From the NCBI GenBank assembly GCA_963930645.1, contig OZ005650.1, positions 236,049,688-236,113,687 on the forward strand: a stretch of 64,000 nt of DNA. The letters are read 5' to 3'. A program made the translations under genes and the position numbers. Below are positions 10,269-22,689 of the stretch, piece by piece (the stretch's first letter is position 1; each line of letters begins with the position of its first letter). Source of the stretch: Salticus scenicus (Eukaryota > Arthropoda > Arachnida > Araneae > Salticidae). Under the pieces are notes generated by a model that did not search any database, had not been told where the DNA came from, and saw only the letters and a list, made by a program, of their open reading frames with translations.

Positions 10269-11430
10269 CTAGCAGGCTTTGCCCCTGTCAACGGGTCACT
10301 ATATTTAAATGGTTTCTTAAAATTCCTTGTCAATTATTAATATTATAATCTCCAAAAATAAAACATTTAATTGAAGTCAGTCTAAAGACTCTATTTTGGT
10401 TCTTGTTGCCTTCAGTCCTGTATAATACTGATCTGCACTACCTGCAGCAGTATCATACTTGAGCAGGAACACAGAAACAAACATATTCACATACGAACTT
10501 AGCTGTGTCACCAATGCCTTTGGCAGCATCTTTCCCGCCTGTGTTATGTTGGGTCCTGTACCCACTGGGGGCAGTAGCACCATACTCACATGCACTGCAC
10601 ATGTCCTTTTCCATTTACTCATATTAATTTTACAGGCAAGAAAGTAAATGTAATCAATTATTAGACCTAAAAACCAACCCACATCCAAAACTCACCATTC
10701 TGAAGTAATTTGCAACAAACTTAAACTTCAAAAAGTGTTTTTTGTCCTATGTCCCAAAGGGGGAAAGGGAGAATTTCACAAATTCCTTTTATAGTGTGTG
10801 TTGGTACTCTTCACCAAACCACACCGCACTTCCTGGGATATTTTGGAGTAGAGTTAGCTTAAAAAGTTTTTTTTTTCTTTTTGCTCTCTCCTGCTTGTAA
10901 AGGGACAAAGGGGAAGAGTTTCTCAAAACTATGTATATAAAAATATGCATGTAATCAAAGGCAACATTGTGTCAAAATTTTAAAGGCATCAGTAAAGAGC
11001 TTTCAGAAATTTAAGATTTTGAACAAACGATTATGCTTAGAAATAGGGGCGTGGGGAATTAATTTTGCAAAACGTATAAAAATAAATAAATAAAACATGC
11101 ATATTCAAATGCAACATTGCATCAAAATTTCAAAGAAACCACTGTAGAACTTTTGAAGACTTAAGATTTTGCACATTTATGATTGGAAACGTGTTTTTCT
11201 TTTCTTTTCGTTTAGAGATTTAAGATTTTTAACAAACATTTCTGCTTGGAAATGTGTTATTTGCTCCCTTTCTGCACCTAAAGGGATGAAGGGAGGAATT
11301 TTGCAAAACTGCATTCATAAATACATATGCATATTCAAATGCAAGGTTGTGTACAATTTTTAAAGCAATTGGTGAAGAAGAAAGGTTTAAGATTTTGAAC
11401 AATAGAACATTTGCGTTTTTATTAATGTAG
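10269..11430 (-). mobile_element. Helitron-like element, reverse orientation, with internal tandem repeats
   Basis: CTAGCAGGCTTTGCCCCTGT at 10269 is the reverse complement of a Helitron 3' end and matches the ends at 24098, 44419 and 56230. From about 10890 to 11410 the interior has about three degenerate units of roughly 200 bp built on GCATATTCAAATGCAACATT, GATTTAAGATTTTGAACAAA and a CTCCCTTTCTGCACCTAAAG-like segment. No 5' TC end was located, so the right limit is approximate. Confidence 0.6.
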
Positions 11431-12242
11431 CTATTACAGTATATTCAGATATAAAAAAATATTTTGAATATTATGTTTTTATTTATTTTATTTATTTATT
11501 TATTTGCCAAAATAAAGACTTTGAACTAATATAGCAATTTTTTTCAACCTCATTAAATAAAAATTTAACTGTCAAAAATAGGTACTTTCATATTAACAAT
11601 ATTTTATTGTATGAAATAAATAATAATGGCTACAAGTTTATAATGTTTATATTATTAATAATGTTCATCATATAAGTTTATAGTAACTATAAATTTATAG
11701 TAATGACAGTTGTGTGTTATCATAGTAGTAACTGGCAGCATGTGGTTAATACGAAAGTACCCAGAATTATTTTTCTGAAAGTTTCAGCCCTACAATCTTA
11801 TAATCATGCCTTTTCAAATTTAAGAATGTGAGAGTTAATTTTTATAGGTCGTAAATGCTAATTACATCCCAAATTAAAACGAGATGAAATTGATAATGAA
11901 AAATTGTGTGACTAATGTAACATGACAAATATAATAAATAATAATGCACTAATAAAATGTAATATTTTAGTAATGAGTAATTTTTTTAAATGTATTTTTC
12001 TTTTTGTACATTATGGTTATTTCATCTTTTTTATTCTCATTTAAATGAATTGAATAATTTTTCTTTTAACTGTACAAAGTCATGCAAAATATACTTCTTT
12101 TCAACAATTGAAATGTAATCATAAGTAGGCCACTTGAACCTTGTATTTAATTTTAGGAGCTTTTAATTTCCCATTGTATAAGATAACATAGCTTAGATAT
12201 CATTTGTCAACATTTCATACACTATAATATTTTATACTATTA
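11431..12242. other. AT-rich stretch, nothing recognised
   Basis: TATT-type simple repeat at about 11480-11505 and overlapping ATAATGTT-like motifs. No gene is visible. Confidence 0.5.
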
Positions 12243-12848
12243 CTAGCATGTTTTGACCACTTTACTGGTCACTATATTTAAATGAATTAAAAAAAAAAAA
12301 AAAAAAAAAATCCAATTTTTTATATCACTTTATCTATAAAAATTAAAAAGAAAATCCACTGAAATTGCTTTAAGCCTTGCTTTGGGATGCTCGCTGCCAT
12401 TAGCAGTGCTTTCCTCACTGCTAAATCTTGGGTCTATGTGACAACGCCTTATCCATAGATATCAGTTTGGGTGTTTATCGGATGTTAGTTTCAAAACAGG
12501 CACTATTGTAAAAGATCAAGAGTAACTCTACTCAACTTTTCAAACATTAAGTAATTTAAGACTCTATAAATAAATAAAATTAAGAGAAATCGTTACATAA
12601 ACAAAATGGAAAATTATAATAGGATGTTTGATTATTTTTCTCCATAGAATATGTTGCTTAATTTAATGCTAAATCAGTTTAAATAATTTAAGTCCATAGA
12701 TCATAACGATACAACTTTGTTTTATCCCTGTAAAAATCTGTCAATACTGGATTCACCAAAATCTGTACAGCTCATACAATGGTGTCCTATAACATATATA
12801 AGAATTTTCATCTCATTCGGATAAGGCATTTAGATGCTATCGCAATTT
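12243..12848 (-). mobile_element. Helitron-like element, 3' side, interrupted by hAT
   Basis: CTAGCATGTTTTGACCACTT at 12243 followed by GGTCACTATATTTAAATG resembles the reversed 3' ends elsewhere, more decayed. 12510-12848 is homologous to 28240-28590 (CTCCATAGAATATG / CTCCATATATTACA; ATTTAGATGCTATCGCA). The element resumes after the hAT insertion at 15297. Confidence 0.6.
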
Positions 12849-13589
12849 CAGGGGTAGTAGTGGTTCAAAAAAAAAAAATTCAGGACACAATTTTTATAAA
12901 ATTTCAGGACACACATGTTAAAAATTGCCCATTTTCAGAATATCTCAGCTATAATTTTACTGAAATTTAATTATATAAATTACATAATATAGAAAAAATA
13001 CTAACTTAATACGTTAATTATAAATTTCAAAAAAATGCAATCACACTAAATACTTGCTTAGTATATATATATATCAAATTAGAATAACTTATAAATCAAT
13101 TCATTACAGAAGTTTTTATTTCCATGTCTGGTGTGAATTTTGAACTGCTTTCATTACTTTATTCTAAATATATAAGGAGAAAGTATTGGATTTGTGAAAA
13201 TTTTTCAATTCCTGTCTTTGATGTACTTACATCTTTTGAGATGTTCTGAACATTATCTGACTATTTTTTTTAAATCTCCATCTATGTGTGTATAAAAAAT
13301 TTTGTGAACGCAGAACGCAGTATCTCACAAAAAAAAATGAACGAAATTGAACGAAAACTTGATATTTTGTTGACGATGACCTGAACTGGTGCTGATCACA
13401 TTTGGTGATCAATAACTCAACAGGTGATGCTGTCATGCTACCTTTTCATAATTTTTAATACGGCATAATTAAGGACGAAATTTCGTATAAATGTACAAAA
13501 TGAGATATTTATAGCAAATGATTGTAAAATTGATATAAATTATTGATAATAGTAGTAGTAAATTAGAAAAAAAGTTGTGTGATGTACAA

Positions 13590-13770
13590 ACATCCCCCCT
13601 AGGTGGGAAGTATCCTCTCCAGAGGGTGTAAATTTTTAATATGTGTATCTTTAAAAAGAACTCGCCAATACCTTTGAACCATTGATCTGTGATAATTTAA
13701 AACAAAGTCATTGATTTTTTTCATTTTTAATGGGGGAAAAAAAAAAACTGCATTTCTTCTGATGTCACAA
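13590..13770 (-). repeat. Dispersed repeat related to 36570-36745
   Basis: The minus strand shares AAATTATCACAGATCAATGG, GGTATTGGCGAGTTCTTTT and AAAGATAC with the plus strand at 36630-36700. Both copies have a purine/pyrimidine homopolymer next to them. Confidence 0.6.
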
Positions 13771-14261
13771 AATTTAGTTTCGTTCAGCATTTGGAGTTAT
13801 ATTTCTCAGAGATAAAAATCATCTGCATTCAGCATGAAAAATAACTTTAATAAACAATTTGTACTGGACAAATGTGTCTAAGATAATATAGAAGAAAGTC
13901 TTGTGATGACCACAACATACCAGTTATAAATATTGAAATTTCTCAGGAGTATTTAAAAATCATGATGCATTCATATGGCAAATCATTTTTTTACATAAAC
14001 TTGAATATATCAAAGTGACATCAGACTTGGTACTTTTTATAGCAAAATTTTATATCTAACTATATTAAACAAAGTATATAGTTTATTGTATATAGTCTTT
14101 AAACAAAGTATATAGTTTAAAAAATATATACATATACATAATAAATATGTAAAAAAAAAGTTTTTTTAATAAATTTTCAATCATTAAATGTAATGTTTTT
14201 AGTTTTATATCCTATTTTATATCCGCCATCGATGGGTGACGTGGCTTTATATCATATTTAA

Positions 14262-14471
14262 CACTGTCAGGCCCCAATGGCTGACAGGGCACGCAACGTT
14301 TTAATTTTTTATTGGTACTGCTTTTACTTTCGAGGTAAAACTTTCACTGAAATGTTTGAAGTAGGTATAACATGTTCTGCACACTCCTAAAGTTTCAAGA
14401 TGATTCCTTCAGTACTTAGAGATATGACAAAATGTCTAGAATCTAGAATGGCTGACATGGCGCTCAACGTG
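14262..14471. mobile_element. piggyBac-like MITE inside the hAT
   Basis: TTAA at 14258-14261 and 14472-14475 flank tips CACTGTCAGGCCCC and, reversed, CACGTTGAGCGCCATGTCAG. TTAA targets and CAC-type tips are known for piggyBac. The ends match only partly, and a related AATGGCTGACA segment occurs twice in direct orientation (14276 and 14437). Confidence 0.5.
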
Positions 14472-14989
14472 TTAATTAATAAAAATATTTAAGCAAAAAA
14501 GGCGGGGATTTAAAAGCTATGTACACAAACGTTTTTAAAAACTTCCAATAAAATTATCACTTAAGTTTTATCTTTTTTTTTTTTTTTTGGTTAAAAAAAC
14601 AAATATTTTTTCCCTGTAGTCTTAACTGTGGCATTAGCAGTTTTTAGCATCATCTATCCAACTGTAACAGTTTGAATATCACTGTTTTTTATGCCATACT
14701 GCACTTTTATGATGCTTCATTAGACAAAGCATTTGCAGCTTTTCCTTCAAACTTTAAATGAGCTTCTTCTAAAACTAATTGTTTAAATTTATCTTGTAAT
14801 TCTTCCTTTCCTTTTTTTTTTTTTTTTTACTTTGAAAACAGTGAGCGAACATCTGAACGAACAGTGAACATCTTTATCATGCTTCCATTTTTGAGCTTGT
14901 CTTTATTTGCTCTAAATTCAGCATGTGACTGATCTATATATCAAATCATCTCTTTTGATACAAAGAGGAGTAATTGAGGTCTGCTTTCT

Positions 14990-15151
14990 CAACTAACATT
15001 GCAAACGCATAAAAAATAAATTACAATTTCTGATATGCTGCTACTCTCTTTTGTGACAATATTACTTATAGAAAATCCTCTCTCAGGCACTGTATTATTG
15101 TGAGATACAGTCAAACAAATTTTAATAAACTTGACTAAATGGTAAACTTTG
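14990..15151 (-). pseudogene. hAT transposase C-terminal dimerisation-domain remnant
   Basis: The minus strand reads SHNNTVPERGFSISNIVTKE, preceded by a helical FKVYHLVKFIKICLTV stretch. This matches the hAT C-terminal dimerisation region, whose hallmark is a conserved ERGFS-type motif followed by a serine and asparagine-rich segment. The frame decays into stops and a shift downstream. Further coding-like helix (KEELQDKFKQLVLEEAHLKF) is found on the same strand near 14745-14805. No zinc-finger or catalytic DDE part is readable. Confidence 0.7.
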
Positions 15152-15296
15152 AAATTACCATACTGAGATTACCTTTCTCGTTGAAAAGTGAAGGAAAAAT
15201 GAAAAGTTTTTGAAATGCACTGAAATTTCAGGAAATTCAGTACATTTCAGGACAAAAGAATTTTCTTAAGGAATGTCAGGACAACTACTACCCCTG

Positions 15297-15354
15297 CAAT
15301 TTAAATAATTTGAGCCCATAAGCCATCATCATAAAGAATTTTCCATTGCATTCC

Positions 15355-15390
<36 letters not shown>

Positions 15391-16020
15391 TTTAGTGCTA
15401 GATTCTCCAAAATTCATGCAGTTTGTGTGATGGTGATCTATAATATGTATATAAATTTACAGCTCTTTCTTATAAGGCATTTAGACGCTACTCACTTTAA
15501 ATAAGGTTGAGCCCATCGACTATAAGGATAAAGAATTTTTCTTTGTGTCCTTGCAAAAAAACTGTAAGTCCTAGATTCACCAAAATCAATAGGGTTCATG
15601 CTATGGTACATTTGACTTTCAGCTCATTTGAAGCATTTAGGTGCTATTGTGTTCGCTCACATACACACATAATCATAAAAACAGCGAAAATGAACTCAGG
15701 GGTCTCATCACATGCTCAAGTAGTAACGGACTTACAGGTGTAGCCTTGGATCCCCAACTTCTATTCAAAATTTGTTTCAAATATTAACCCATTTCCTATC
15801 ATTCAACTGAACTAAAATTTTACATACATGTGTAACTCTGGTGACAATACGTGCTCATGTAGGAACAGATTTAGGAATGGGGCCTAAGTTCCAAATTCAG
15901 TTCAAAATTGTATCAAATTTTAACCAACATTCTATCCTCCGATTGAGCTGAGATTTCACATACATGTCTGTTATCCACATCTGCTGAATTGGAGTTTTTA
16001 GTACCTTTTGAAATAAAATT
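15297..16020 (-). mobile_element. Helitron-like element continued, internal tandem repeats
   Basis: 15297-15660 carries two further units of the ~165 bp repeat found at 28427-29090 (GCCCATAAGCCATCATCATAAAG; TTAGACGCTACT). 15750-15990 holds two units of another ~130 bp repeat (AACCCATTTCCTATCATTCA / AACCAACATTCTATCCTCCG then ACATACATGTSTG). A 30-base A run lies at about 15359-15388. Confidence 0.6.
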
Positions 16021-16300
16021 ATATCTTTAAAATTATTTATCAATTCTTTTAGCATATTCATAAAAATTTAGCATTTTAATGAATTAATTATATTGTTTCC
16101 TGTCATGTAAATATGTCTGAAAAAATTTACACATGTGTGCAGGCGGCAAGACTTGTGACTTGCCTGTGGGGTTAAACTAGTTTCATGCCGGCAACACTCA
16201 CCCAGCCTGCCATGACCAGAACAGGAGTCATATGGACCCAAAAAAGCAAAACCTCAAAGCGGATGAATAATAATGAAATCAAGAAGCAACAGTGAAATTC
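16021..16300. other. Unassigned, includes a GC-richer 120 bp block
   Basis: 16140-16260 is notably less AT-rich than its surroundings (CATGCCGGCAACACTCACCC). No frame or tRNA boxes were recognised, so it may be part of an unidentified repeat. Confidence 0.4.
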
Positions 16301-18120
16301 ACTGATTGATTACATTGTGTTTAATAGCATGATTAGAACCTTAAGAATAGTTGCAGGATATCAATAAACTACGTACAAAGTTACCCAGTATATTAGAAGA
16401 ATGGCAAGTAACAATGGTAATCGCATTATATTAGAAGAATGGCATATAATTGGTAACAAAACGCTATTTAGTTAATAAATTTAACAGAAATGTACAAATA
16501 GATAATATACAAATCTGCTTAAATCTATTATGCAACATAATAAAATAAATTTACTTGACGAAATTTAGCTCATATCTGATGTCACTGATGAACTGACATA
16601 AAATTTGTTATTATATTTAAAAGAAGTTTTATTACAAAACAGAAAGTATTCTCAAAATGAAAATAATTCATAAGTCTTTCAAATTAATAGCATAATAGCA
16701 GCTTTTTTAATTTTAATATTATGCATATATAATAATATTTCAACATTGTAATTTTATTGAAACCTGAAAGAAAAATCTAATTAACAAGGTGTCGATAAAC
16801 CCTGTACAAAGTAATCCAGTATCATCGCATTATAATAGGAGAAAGAAAAGATATATAAATGGTAATAAAAGACTATTAAGTTTATAGATTCAATAGGAAT
16901 ATATAAATACATACTTGCCAACTTTTCCGGTTTTCCCGGAAGACTTCCAGTTTTTTAACGTATCTTCCGGTCTTCCGGACAGATGATGAAATCTTCCGTT
17001 TTTAAAAAAATTGCGGATATCGTTCGTTTTAAAAAGAAATCCAAATGTTCTACGAAAACTCCTGATTCCCAATCTTTTTCCATCCATAACATAAATGTCA
17101 ATATTCATTTCAAACTTGCTTTATGAGATTCTAGAACATTTAAAGAAATAGAATTGTTAAATATTTCCTGCTGATGTAATTATTTTTTGCCCCCCCCCCT
17201 TTATTTATCTACAATTAGTGATCAGCAATCAAATGTTCTGCAGAAGTCTTTTCTTTCCTAATCGTTATCCATCTGCAACATAAATAATAATATTAATTTT
17301 AAAGTTATTACATTAGATTCTAGAAGTAGAGTTGAAGGATTTCTTACTCTGTAATTATTTTTGTATTCCCCCCCCCCCCCCATCCTTTCCCTGGATTGTG
17401 ATCAATTTTTCTCACGTATGTAATTATTTTTAGATCCTTATTGCTGAATTTAATGAATCTGTTTATTTTTCATCAATTAAATTAAATATTTGTATGTCAT
17501 ATTTATACCAAATGTGTAAACATGGAGAAAAAATGAAGAATAATGTTTTCAGGTAGGAACATTTTTCCCAAATCAATTTAAGAATATTAATACTCAGTTG
17601 ATTTTATGCACGTTTGAAACTGATAATTAGCTACTGCTACTATTTCTTATATGTATGATTAATGTACCTACACAAAAATCATTTTCTATATTTATTTAAA
17701 AAATTAGTTGTACTTTAACTTAACTAAGTTTTTTTGTCTATTGTTAAATAAATTTCTTACAGATTCTGTTTTGTAGATATTTATATGTTGAAAAGGAATA
17801 ACTTCTTTTAAAACTTTTGTATATTTAGAATAATCAATCTATAGTAAAACGTTTTTATAGATTGCTTCTAAATATTAAAATTGTAAAACTGTATTGTTTA
17901 ATATGTCAAAGAGAAAAAAAAAAAATCTTCCCTTTTTTTATGAAATCTTCTGGTTTTCCTACAAAATCTTCCCTTTTTTTATTAAAATTGGTTGGCAAGT
18001 ATGTAAATATATAATGCACAGAAGCTGTTCAAATCCATGTATATAACACAATAAAATGAGTTATTTTACCAAAATTTAGCTCGCATATAGATTATTTCAT
18101 TAATGAACAGACATAAAAAT
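16300..18120. repeat. Two related repeat units split by a TIR element
   Basis: 16330-16600 and the combined 16770-16910 plus 18003-18120 are diverged direct copies. Landmarks are CAATAAACTACGTACAAAGT / CGATAAACCCTGTACAAAGT, ATGGTAATCGCATTATA, and AAATTTAGCTCATAT / AAATTTAGCTCGCATAT. The second copy is split by the element at 16911-18002. Confidence 0.65.
16911..18002. mobile_element. TIR element, 1.1 kb, with internal G/C-run repeats
   Basis: Tips ATACTTGCCAAC (16911) and GTTGGCAAGTAT (to 18002) are inverted. Subterminal TTTTCCGGTTTTCCCGGAAG has a related TCTTCTGGTTTTCC near the other end. The interior has two ~180 bp units, each with a run of 12-14 C (17191 and 17371). Its minus strand matches 57900-57960 (GGCATTTATGCTGTGGATGG), so this is a dispersed family. 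No transposase was seen. Confidence 0.65.
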
Positions 18121-18125
<5 letters not shown>

Positions 18126-18155
<30 letters not shown>

Positions 18156-18230
18156 GTTATCCCTTAAATAAGAGAAAAAAAAAATTTTCTTTTTTTCTTT
18201 TTTTTTTTTTTTTTTTGAAATGCAATACAC
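18126..18230. repeat. (TA)n microsatellite and poly-T tract
   Basis: About 13 TA units at 18126-18152, then A and T homopolymers to 18230. Confidence 0.85.
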
Positions 18231-18284
18231 ATACCTTTTTCTTTTTCTATTTGACCCTAAACACTTTTTAGCAAAATATCAGCT

Positions 18285-18443
18285 CTCTAGTATAAGGTTA
18301 ACATGAACACGCTTAACATGAATTACTTTTAACATGAACTGTTTCCCCAATCCCCGTCAAAATGAAGATTAGTTTCTGAGTTACTGATAGCATGAACACA
18401 TTTTTTATCCCCTTGAGATTAATGTTAACGAGGTTCGACTGTA
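18285..18443. mobile_element. pogo/mariner-like MITE fragment
   Basis: Ends at 18443 with GTTAACGAGGTTCGACTGTA, whose reverse complement TACAGTCGAACCTCGTTAAC resembles the terminal repeat of Tigger/pogo elements. The left end is decayed. A relative ending GGTTTGACTA lies at 48378-48492. Confidence 0.5.
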
Positions 18444-18950
18444 TAAATATTATGATTTTCTAATCAATTCGGCATGTGTTAACATTATTCCAAAGAGCTG
18501 ATGACGGGGTGACTTTTCGCTCTGTATTTCTCATGTCCGTAATAGTTTCAGGCTGGGGTATTCAGAAGTAGCACACTAAAAAGATTACAGATTACAAAAG
18601 ATTACTGATTTACAGAAAATTCTTATTTTGCACTCTAGATGGAAGTAGCAGACTATTTAAAAAGTAATTTGAGATGGTTTATTTTAAACTGTCAGCACTA
18701 TCCAATTTTAAATATTTTTGATACTTATTTTGTAATCTTAGCTCAGTTATGAATGCACATGATTTTGTGCTCTGTGGTATTTTTTTTTTTTTTTTTTTTT
18801 CTATAATGTTGTGTACATTATGTAGTCAGAATCACAAAGTGACTTGGATTCTAATTTTATATAAATTCATCTGAGAGTGATTCGGAAATAAGTGATATTT
18901 ATGAAAGTTAGGATAACGAATCTTAGAAAACAGTGTACATTATAGTGTTG

Positions 18951-18994
<44 letters not shown>

Positions 18995-19249
18995 AATTTT
19001 TCTTTTAATGTTTCAAACATATATATCTTATTTTTTTTACTTAATGGAAAACCTATATTCAGTCATAATAACCCTGATTGTTGGTTTTTCTGCAAAATTA
19101 AGTTTTCTTGTTTTTAAGCTAAAATAAATTCCAAAAATTAAAAATGAATACATATATTGTTTATACACTTTATTTTATGTAGTTTTCTTGAATAAAAAAA
19201 TAGGCACTTTTTTTTACTGTTTTCTTGAAAATTGCAAGATTAGTAAGGG

Positions 19250-19290
<41 letters not shown>

Positions 19291-20467
19291 TGTGAAAAGC
19301 AGATTATGTAACAAAAAAAAAAAAAAAAAAAAAAAACCTTGCCCATTAAATTTTTAAAATACTAGTTGCAAATATTTAAATTTTTATACAACCCTCCTAG
19401 ACAAATTTTGATCAATTAGAAAGTTATGTTATGTCCAACAAGACCATTAGAAGAAAAACCGCATAACTACATCTTTAAAACCAACTGAATTATGATACAA
19501 CAAACAAATTGGCTTATGATGTTTTTTCACATCACTTGATGTTTATTCAGTGAAAGAGAGATGTTATACAAATTGATAATGAGAAATTTTTAGATAAAAT
19601 ATATGAAAAACACATAAAGAAAAGGGGGGAAAACACCAAGAGCACTTAAATAAAGCCTAAATAAACAGTTGTCTGTGTATGTATGTTGTGGGATGCATGT
19701 GTCGTTCAATTTAATTTTATGTGTTTTTGTAGTTGGGGTACATAATTAAAAAATATATGCATAGAAAGGGATCGATATTTTATAAAATATATATATATTT
19801 TTTAAGAAGATTGGAATTGGTTTTATAACTGACTAGTTTTTACCTGTTCAAACTTGATGACTTAATGATATTTAAATGTGCAATCGAAGTCCTCCCATGG
19901 CACACTAATTAAGAATCACTGTTCTAATCCAATGTTTTAACCTTATCATTTTCAAGTTGAATAGGGTTTTGTTTGGTGTGGGGTTCTTGCACTAGGGCAG
20001 GGTTGACACAGTCACTTTTTTTAATAAACTAATATACAAAGCAATCTTCATATTAATTCAGTCAAAACCCTGCTGTATGATCATTTCTTGCACATTAAGG
20101 CTTAATTGTTTGAGACCTGTGGTTTAAAGTAGATACAAACATCCATGCCCAAACTAGAATTTGAATCTTTACACCTGGAAATTGAAAGTCACAGTGCTAA
20201 TCATTCCCGCATGAGGTCAAGATAAATAAACATAAATGCACACGTGAAAATTAACATTATGAAATTATTCTCTATATTGATGAAATAATAATTCCCAAGG
20301 GTTCATACTAGAAAAAAATATTGAGTTGGATTTTTCATATTTAAGTGAGAAATTGCATGTTCACACATTTTGCAAGTTTCTTTTTCATAAATTACAAATA
20401 TGCAAATCAAATAATTGCAAAAAAACAAGTGAACATTGAAAATGGAAGCTTAATATATATATATATA
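18444..20467. other. AT-rich stretch with long homopolymers and one hAT-like end
   Basis: T run at about 18780-18800 and A runs at 18954-18990, 19254-19288 and 19312-19336. At 19890-19921 GGCACACTAATTAAGAATCA then CTG looks like the right end of a hAT element (reverse CAGTGATTCTTAATTAGTGT). Its partner was not found. No gene is visible. Confidence 0.5.
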
Positions 20468-20800
20468 CACTCAGTCACAAAAAAATATATGCACCCAGAA
20501 GGAAATGAGCTACAATCACGAAACTTAATATGTTTGTAGTGTATGGAGAGATAAACAAATAATTAAAAATGCATAACGAAAAATCGTTTTAAGAAATTAT
20601 GGGAGGAAAAAGGTTACAAATCAGTAAGTAGTAAAGCCATCTCTGGCCACTATACAAGCCGAAACACGGCGTGACATCGAATCAATTAGATCATCTATAT
20701 CCCCCTGCCGAAGATTATGCCATAACCTTTGCAAAGGAGCAGTTAATTCACCAGAATTCCAACACGGAGAGAATTAGTAACATGAATTAGTTCCGCATCA
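20468..20800 (-). mobile_element. Tc1/mariner element remnant
   Basis: A terminal repeat CACTCAGTCACAAAAAAATA begins at 20468 directly after a TA repeat, as expected for the TA target of this superfamily. Coding remnants of the transposase C terminus lie inside on the minus strand. The other end is missing, so the copy is truncated. Confidence 0.65.
20621..20765 (-). pseudogene. Tc1-like transposase C-terminal fragment
   Basis: The minus strand reads LTAPLQRLWHNLRQGDIDDL, then IDSMSRRVSACIVARDGFTT, ending Y-stop at 20621. This fits the tail of Tc1-family transposases, where a short helix near the end with an I..M..R....I.A.G pattern precedes the stop. Upstream the frame breaks (stop and shift around 20745-20790), and the catalytic DDE part is absent. 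Non-functional. Confidence 0.65.
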
Positions 20801-20809
20801 TACTATAGG

Positions 20810-21960
20810 TAATGGGGAACTTAGGTAAAGTGAAAATTTTCGACCTCGGTTTTTTTACTTTTTTACATGTTTTCAGATGTGAGGTATCCGAAAATGACAA
20901 AATTTGCATGGTGTCCATCTGTAGGGTGTGTGTTAGTTTGTTAGTCTGTGTACATGATATCTCAAGAACAAATAGTCGCAGAGAAGTTAGATCAGTTTTA
21001 AAATATTACTTTTGACACTGGCAAGAGCCCTATTCATTTGCAACATTTGAATTAAAAAACTTCGTAAGTTATTAGAAATTTACGATTTTCTTAACATGGG
21101 AGAATAGGGCAAAATTTCACTTAAACGTCCATTAAGTAGAAAATTTTGCTATAAAGATGTCAGGGCAGTTTTAAAATAACAGTTTTGAATTTGGAATGAA
21201 CATGCTACTTTGAAAACTTCACAAGTTATTTGGAATTTACGCATTTCTTAACATGGCAGAATAGGGCAAAATTTCACATAAACGTCAAATTTGAAGGATA
21301 TTTTCATCATAAAGATGTCGGACTACTTTTGAAATATTATTTAGGCATGAATATTATTGACTATGAATTTTCCAATATAAAAATTTCATAAGTTATTGGA
21401 AATTTATGAATTTCTTAACATGGCAGAATAGAGCAAAATTTCGCATAAACGTCAATTTTGAGGGATGTTTCCATCGTAAAGATGTCAGAGCAATTTTTGA
21501 ATATTATTTAGGATACTGGCATGAATATTATTGACGATGAATTTTCCAATATAAAAATTTTGTAAGTTATTAGAAATTTACGAATTTCTTAACATTGCAG
21601 AATAGGGCAAAATTTCACATAAACGTCAATCTTGAGGGATATTTTCATCGTAAAGATGTCAAACCACTTTTGAAATATTATTTAGGATACTGGCATGAAT
21701 ATCATTGACTATGATTTTTCCAATTTAAAAAATTCGTAAATTATTTGGAATTTACGATTTACTTAACATGGCAGAATAGAGCATAATTGAGCATAAACGT
21801 CCATTTTGAGGATCATAAATATATCAGACAACTTCAAAATAACATTTATGATACTTGTTTGAACATGATTGATTACAAATATTCTATTAGGAAAATTTCG
21901 TAATTTAAGATTTTATCAACATAACAAAATTTAAAATTTTCCTTACAAATATGCATTTTG
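20810..21960 (+). repeat. Satellite-like tandem array, ~160-178 bp unit, about six copies
   Basis: Each unit carries GTAAGTTATTAGAAATTTACG, TTCTTAACATGGCAGAATAG, GGCAAAATTTCACATAAACG and CATCGTAAAGATGTC. TTCTTAACATGG recurs near 21090, 21250, 21411, 21588 and 21764. A non-repeated leader with GTGTGTGTTAGTTTGTTAGT precedes it at 20810-21000. Units diverge by about 10-25 percent and the last is decayed. Confidence 0.85.
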
Positions 21961-22689
21961 AGGATTGTTGGTTTGGAAATAGTAGCATGAAAACTAAACA
22001 ACGGAATTGATCCTGATAAAATAAATTAATAGATTAATATAACATGAATATATCGAAGTGAACGATGGATAGCCTATTAGGCAGGGATTTCATTCTGTCA
22101 CTGTGTCAAGCTTTGGTCAAATTCATTTATCTTATCACGATTATAATGTGTCTTGCACTAGAAATTTTAGAGAACTTAAATATAAGGGGAACTGAGCTGA
22201 GTCCACCTATGCCAACTAGTTTTTAATGCATTTTCGTTTGTAACTCTATCAAGAGTTAATTAAAAGTACATAAACCCTACATTAAAAGTACATGCCTTTC
22301 TTCAATCGCCTTGATCTCAGGCTCAGGAATTCGAATATGCAGTGAAAAATGGCTATTATCATTCGAAAAAATGAAGTTAAGGTAAATTTTAAAATGTGGA
22401 CGACCCCTTAAGCAAAACTTAATTATTGCATTAATAACTATTCTCTGTTTCTTTAGAAGAGTTGGGTCAAGGTCATAAAACTCTCTCTCTATCGGAGAGG
22501 ATAATAATCAGAGATTGCTCAGTTTCTCCCTTTTTTTATCGCACTGCTCTTAGGGAGGAAACGTTTGGAGTAAAATATAGGTTTAGTTTTTCAGAAGCAG
22601 GTGGAAGTGATGTGCAGAAAAAGAGAAGAAAGTTTTGTATCTCTTGTAACCAAACAACCCAGAAGCGAATGAGGGAAAAGGGGGGGACA
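21961..22689. other. Unassigned stretch
   Basis: 22440-22690 is less AT-rich and open for about 85 codons on the plus strand, but codon pattern and flanks give no support for a gene. Confidence 0.4.

Larger units (their letters stand above)
12849..15296 (-). mobile_element. Degenerate hAT transposon, 2.4 kb
   Basis: Ends are CAGGGGTAGTAGTGG at 12849 and ACTACTACCCCTG at 15296. GCAATTT at 12842-12848 recurs at 15296-15302, which fits an 8-bp target duplication with one change. hAT transposons carry CAGGG-type tips. The minus strand retains transposase traces near 15000-15150. It is interrupted by poly-T runs and at least one further insertion, so it cannot be active. It lies inside the Helitron-like element that starts at 12243. 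Confidence 0.75.

Noticed and set aside
10377..10688. 103-codon minus-strand frame
   Set aside because: Lies within the reverse Helitron-like element and overlaps a plus-strand frame. No family resemblance.
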